Source of the DNA: HGM04593 sp045613945
Lineage (GTDB): Bacteria > Bacteroidota > Bacteroidia > Bacteroidales > Bacteroidaceae
Assembly: GCA_045613945.1 (NCBI GenBank)
Contig: JAZLBZ010000013.1
Span: 1 to 6,538 of the forward strand
Direction of reading: 5' to 3'
Length of the DNA: 6,538 nt
The notes under the pieces are model-generated. The model was given only the letters and a program-made list of their open reading frames with translations, was not told the DNA's origin and ran no database searches. This document shows, piece by piece, positions 5,668-6,538 of this stretch. The position numbers were made by a program, and so were the translations under genes. How positions within the stretch are numbered: position 1 is the stretch's first letter; each line of letters opens with the position of its first letter.

Positions 5668-6538
5668 TTATCGTGCGTAGTTCACTGCACGTGTCTCGCG
5701 GATTACGGTAATCTTTACCTGTCCGGGGTATGTCATCTCGTCCTGGATTTTCTTTGCAATCTCGCCCGACAGCAGTTCGGTCTGCTTGTCATCAATCTTG
5801 TCGGCGCCAACGATAACGCGGAGTTCGCGGCCTGCCTGGATGGCGTAGGTCTTTGTTACGCCGGGGTATGACATCGCAAGCTGCTCAAGGTCGTGCAGGC
5901 GCTTGATATATGCCTCTACAATCTCGCGGCGTGCGCCGGGGCGTGCGCCAGAGATAGCGTCGCAAACCTGTACAATTGGGGCGATGAGGCTTGTCATCTC
6001 CACCTCGTCGTGGTGAGCGCCAATGGCGTTGCAAATGTCGGCCTTCTCCTTGTACTTCTCGGCAATCTTCATACCATACTCTGCGTGTGGCAATTCGGTC
6101 TCCTCGTCGGGTACCTTACCGATATCGTGCAGCAAACCGGCACGCTTTGCCTTCTTGGGGTTGAGGCCAAGTTCGGCTGCCATGACTGCACAGAGGTTTG
6201 CTGTCTCACGTGCGTGCTGCAAGAGGTTCTGACCATATGATGAACGGTACTTCATCTTACCGATAATGCGAATGAGTTCGGGGTGCATGCCGTGAATACC
6301 CAAGTCTATGGTGGTGCGCTTGCCGGTCTCGATAATCTCCTCCTCAATCTGCTTCTTTACCTTTGCAACAACCTCCTCAATGCGTGCCGGGTGTATGCGG
6401 CCGTCGGCAACAAGCTGGTGCAGTGCCAGACGTGCAATCTCGCGACGAACGGGGTCGAAGGCACTCAGTACGATAGCTTCGGGGGTGTCGTCTACCACAA
6501 TTTCCACTCCTGTTGCTGCTTCGAGGGCGCGGATATTA
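5668..6538 (-). CDS. rny: ribonuclease Y, C-terminal part (5' end outside window)
   Basis: RNase Y is a membrane-anchored endoribonuclease that starts mRNA decay. The window holds the last 289 residues of a family of about 510-520. The visible part opens with NIRALEAATGVEIVVDDTPE, the end of the KH RNA-binding domain, followed by AFDPVRREIARLAL and DGRIHPARIEE. The HD catalytic domain shows His108 (LLQHARE), His137-Asp138 (GLLHDIGK), His151, His175-His176 (GAHHDE) and Asp193 (VCDAISGARPGARRE), numbered from the first residue in the window. The C-terminus has SYPGVTKTYAIQAGRELRV and ends TVIRETRAVNYAR, as is typical. The reading frame is open to the window edge, with no internal start needed. 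The missing part should contain the N-terminal membrane helix and the coiled coil. A hairpin terminator follows the stop. Confidence 0.96.
   Translation of the reverse strand, partial: NIRALEAATGVEIVVDDTPEAIVLSAFDPVRREIARLALHQLVADGRIHPARIEEVVAKVKKQIEEEIIETGKRTTIDLGIHGMHPELIRIIGKMKYRSSYGQNLLQHARETANLCAVMAAELGLNPKKAKRAGLLHDIGKVPDEETELPHAEYGMKIAEKYKEKADICNAIGAHHDEVEMTSLIAPIVQVCDAISGARPGARREIVEAYIKRLHDLEQLAMSYPGVTKTYAIQAGRELRVIVGADKIDDKQTELLSGEIAKKIQDEMTYPGQVKITVIRETRAVNYAR

Noticed and set aside
5635..6240. Plus-strand open frames opposite rny
   Set aside because: They are Cys- and Leu-rich mirror translations of the RNase Y coding strand; RNase Y is unambiguous.

Overview
The window looks like chromosomal DNA of a member of the Bacteroidales (Bacteroidota). 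The family cannot be fixed from sequence alone. Evidence: promoter-like sequences of the Bacteroidetes type (TAnnTTTG at -7), genes without clear Shine-Dalgarno sequences, a tmRNA whose tag (GNNNYALAA) is close to the GENNYALAA/GETNYALAA tags known from this order, and Bacteroidota-like versions of RNase Y and of a fused ResB/CcsA protein.

Layout. Positions 1-258 (minus strand) hold the 5' two-thirds or so of ssrA (tmRNA); its 3' end lies outside the window. A 130-base AT-rich gap (259-388) carries back-to-back promoters, one for ssrA and one candidate for mntP. On the plus strand follow mntP (389-964, manganese exporter) and, 3 bases later, a 468-residue ResB-CcsA-type cytochrome c maturation protein (968-2374). 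A 41-base gap with a promoter-like element leads to two adjacent genes of unknown role: a TIR-domain membrane protein (2416-3375) and, 20 bases later, a Sel1-repeat/TPR-like protein (3396-4964). The minus strand then carries an HD-domain phosphohydrolase (4961-5605), whose stop codon overlaps that of the Sel1 gene, and the C-terminal part of RNase Y (rny, 5668-6538, 5' end outside the window). A 14-bp perfect hairpin with a U-rich tail separates rny from the HD gene.

How the parts fit. ssrA (ribosome rescue), rny (mRNA turnover), mntP (metal balance) and the CcsA protein (heme attachment to c-type cytochromes) are housekeeping functions. The least ordinary part is the TIR-membrane plus Sel1 pair between them. 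The TIR gene is AT-richer by eye than its neighbours. The pair is organised as a two-gene unit and could be a signalling or anti-phage module; that is inference. The HD gene is unusual for starting 14 bases after a strong terminator-like hairpin. Every gap longer than about 50 bases is accounted for. I found no tRNA, rRNA, CRISPR array, insertion sequence or transposase.
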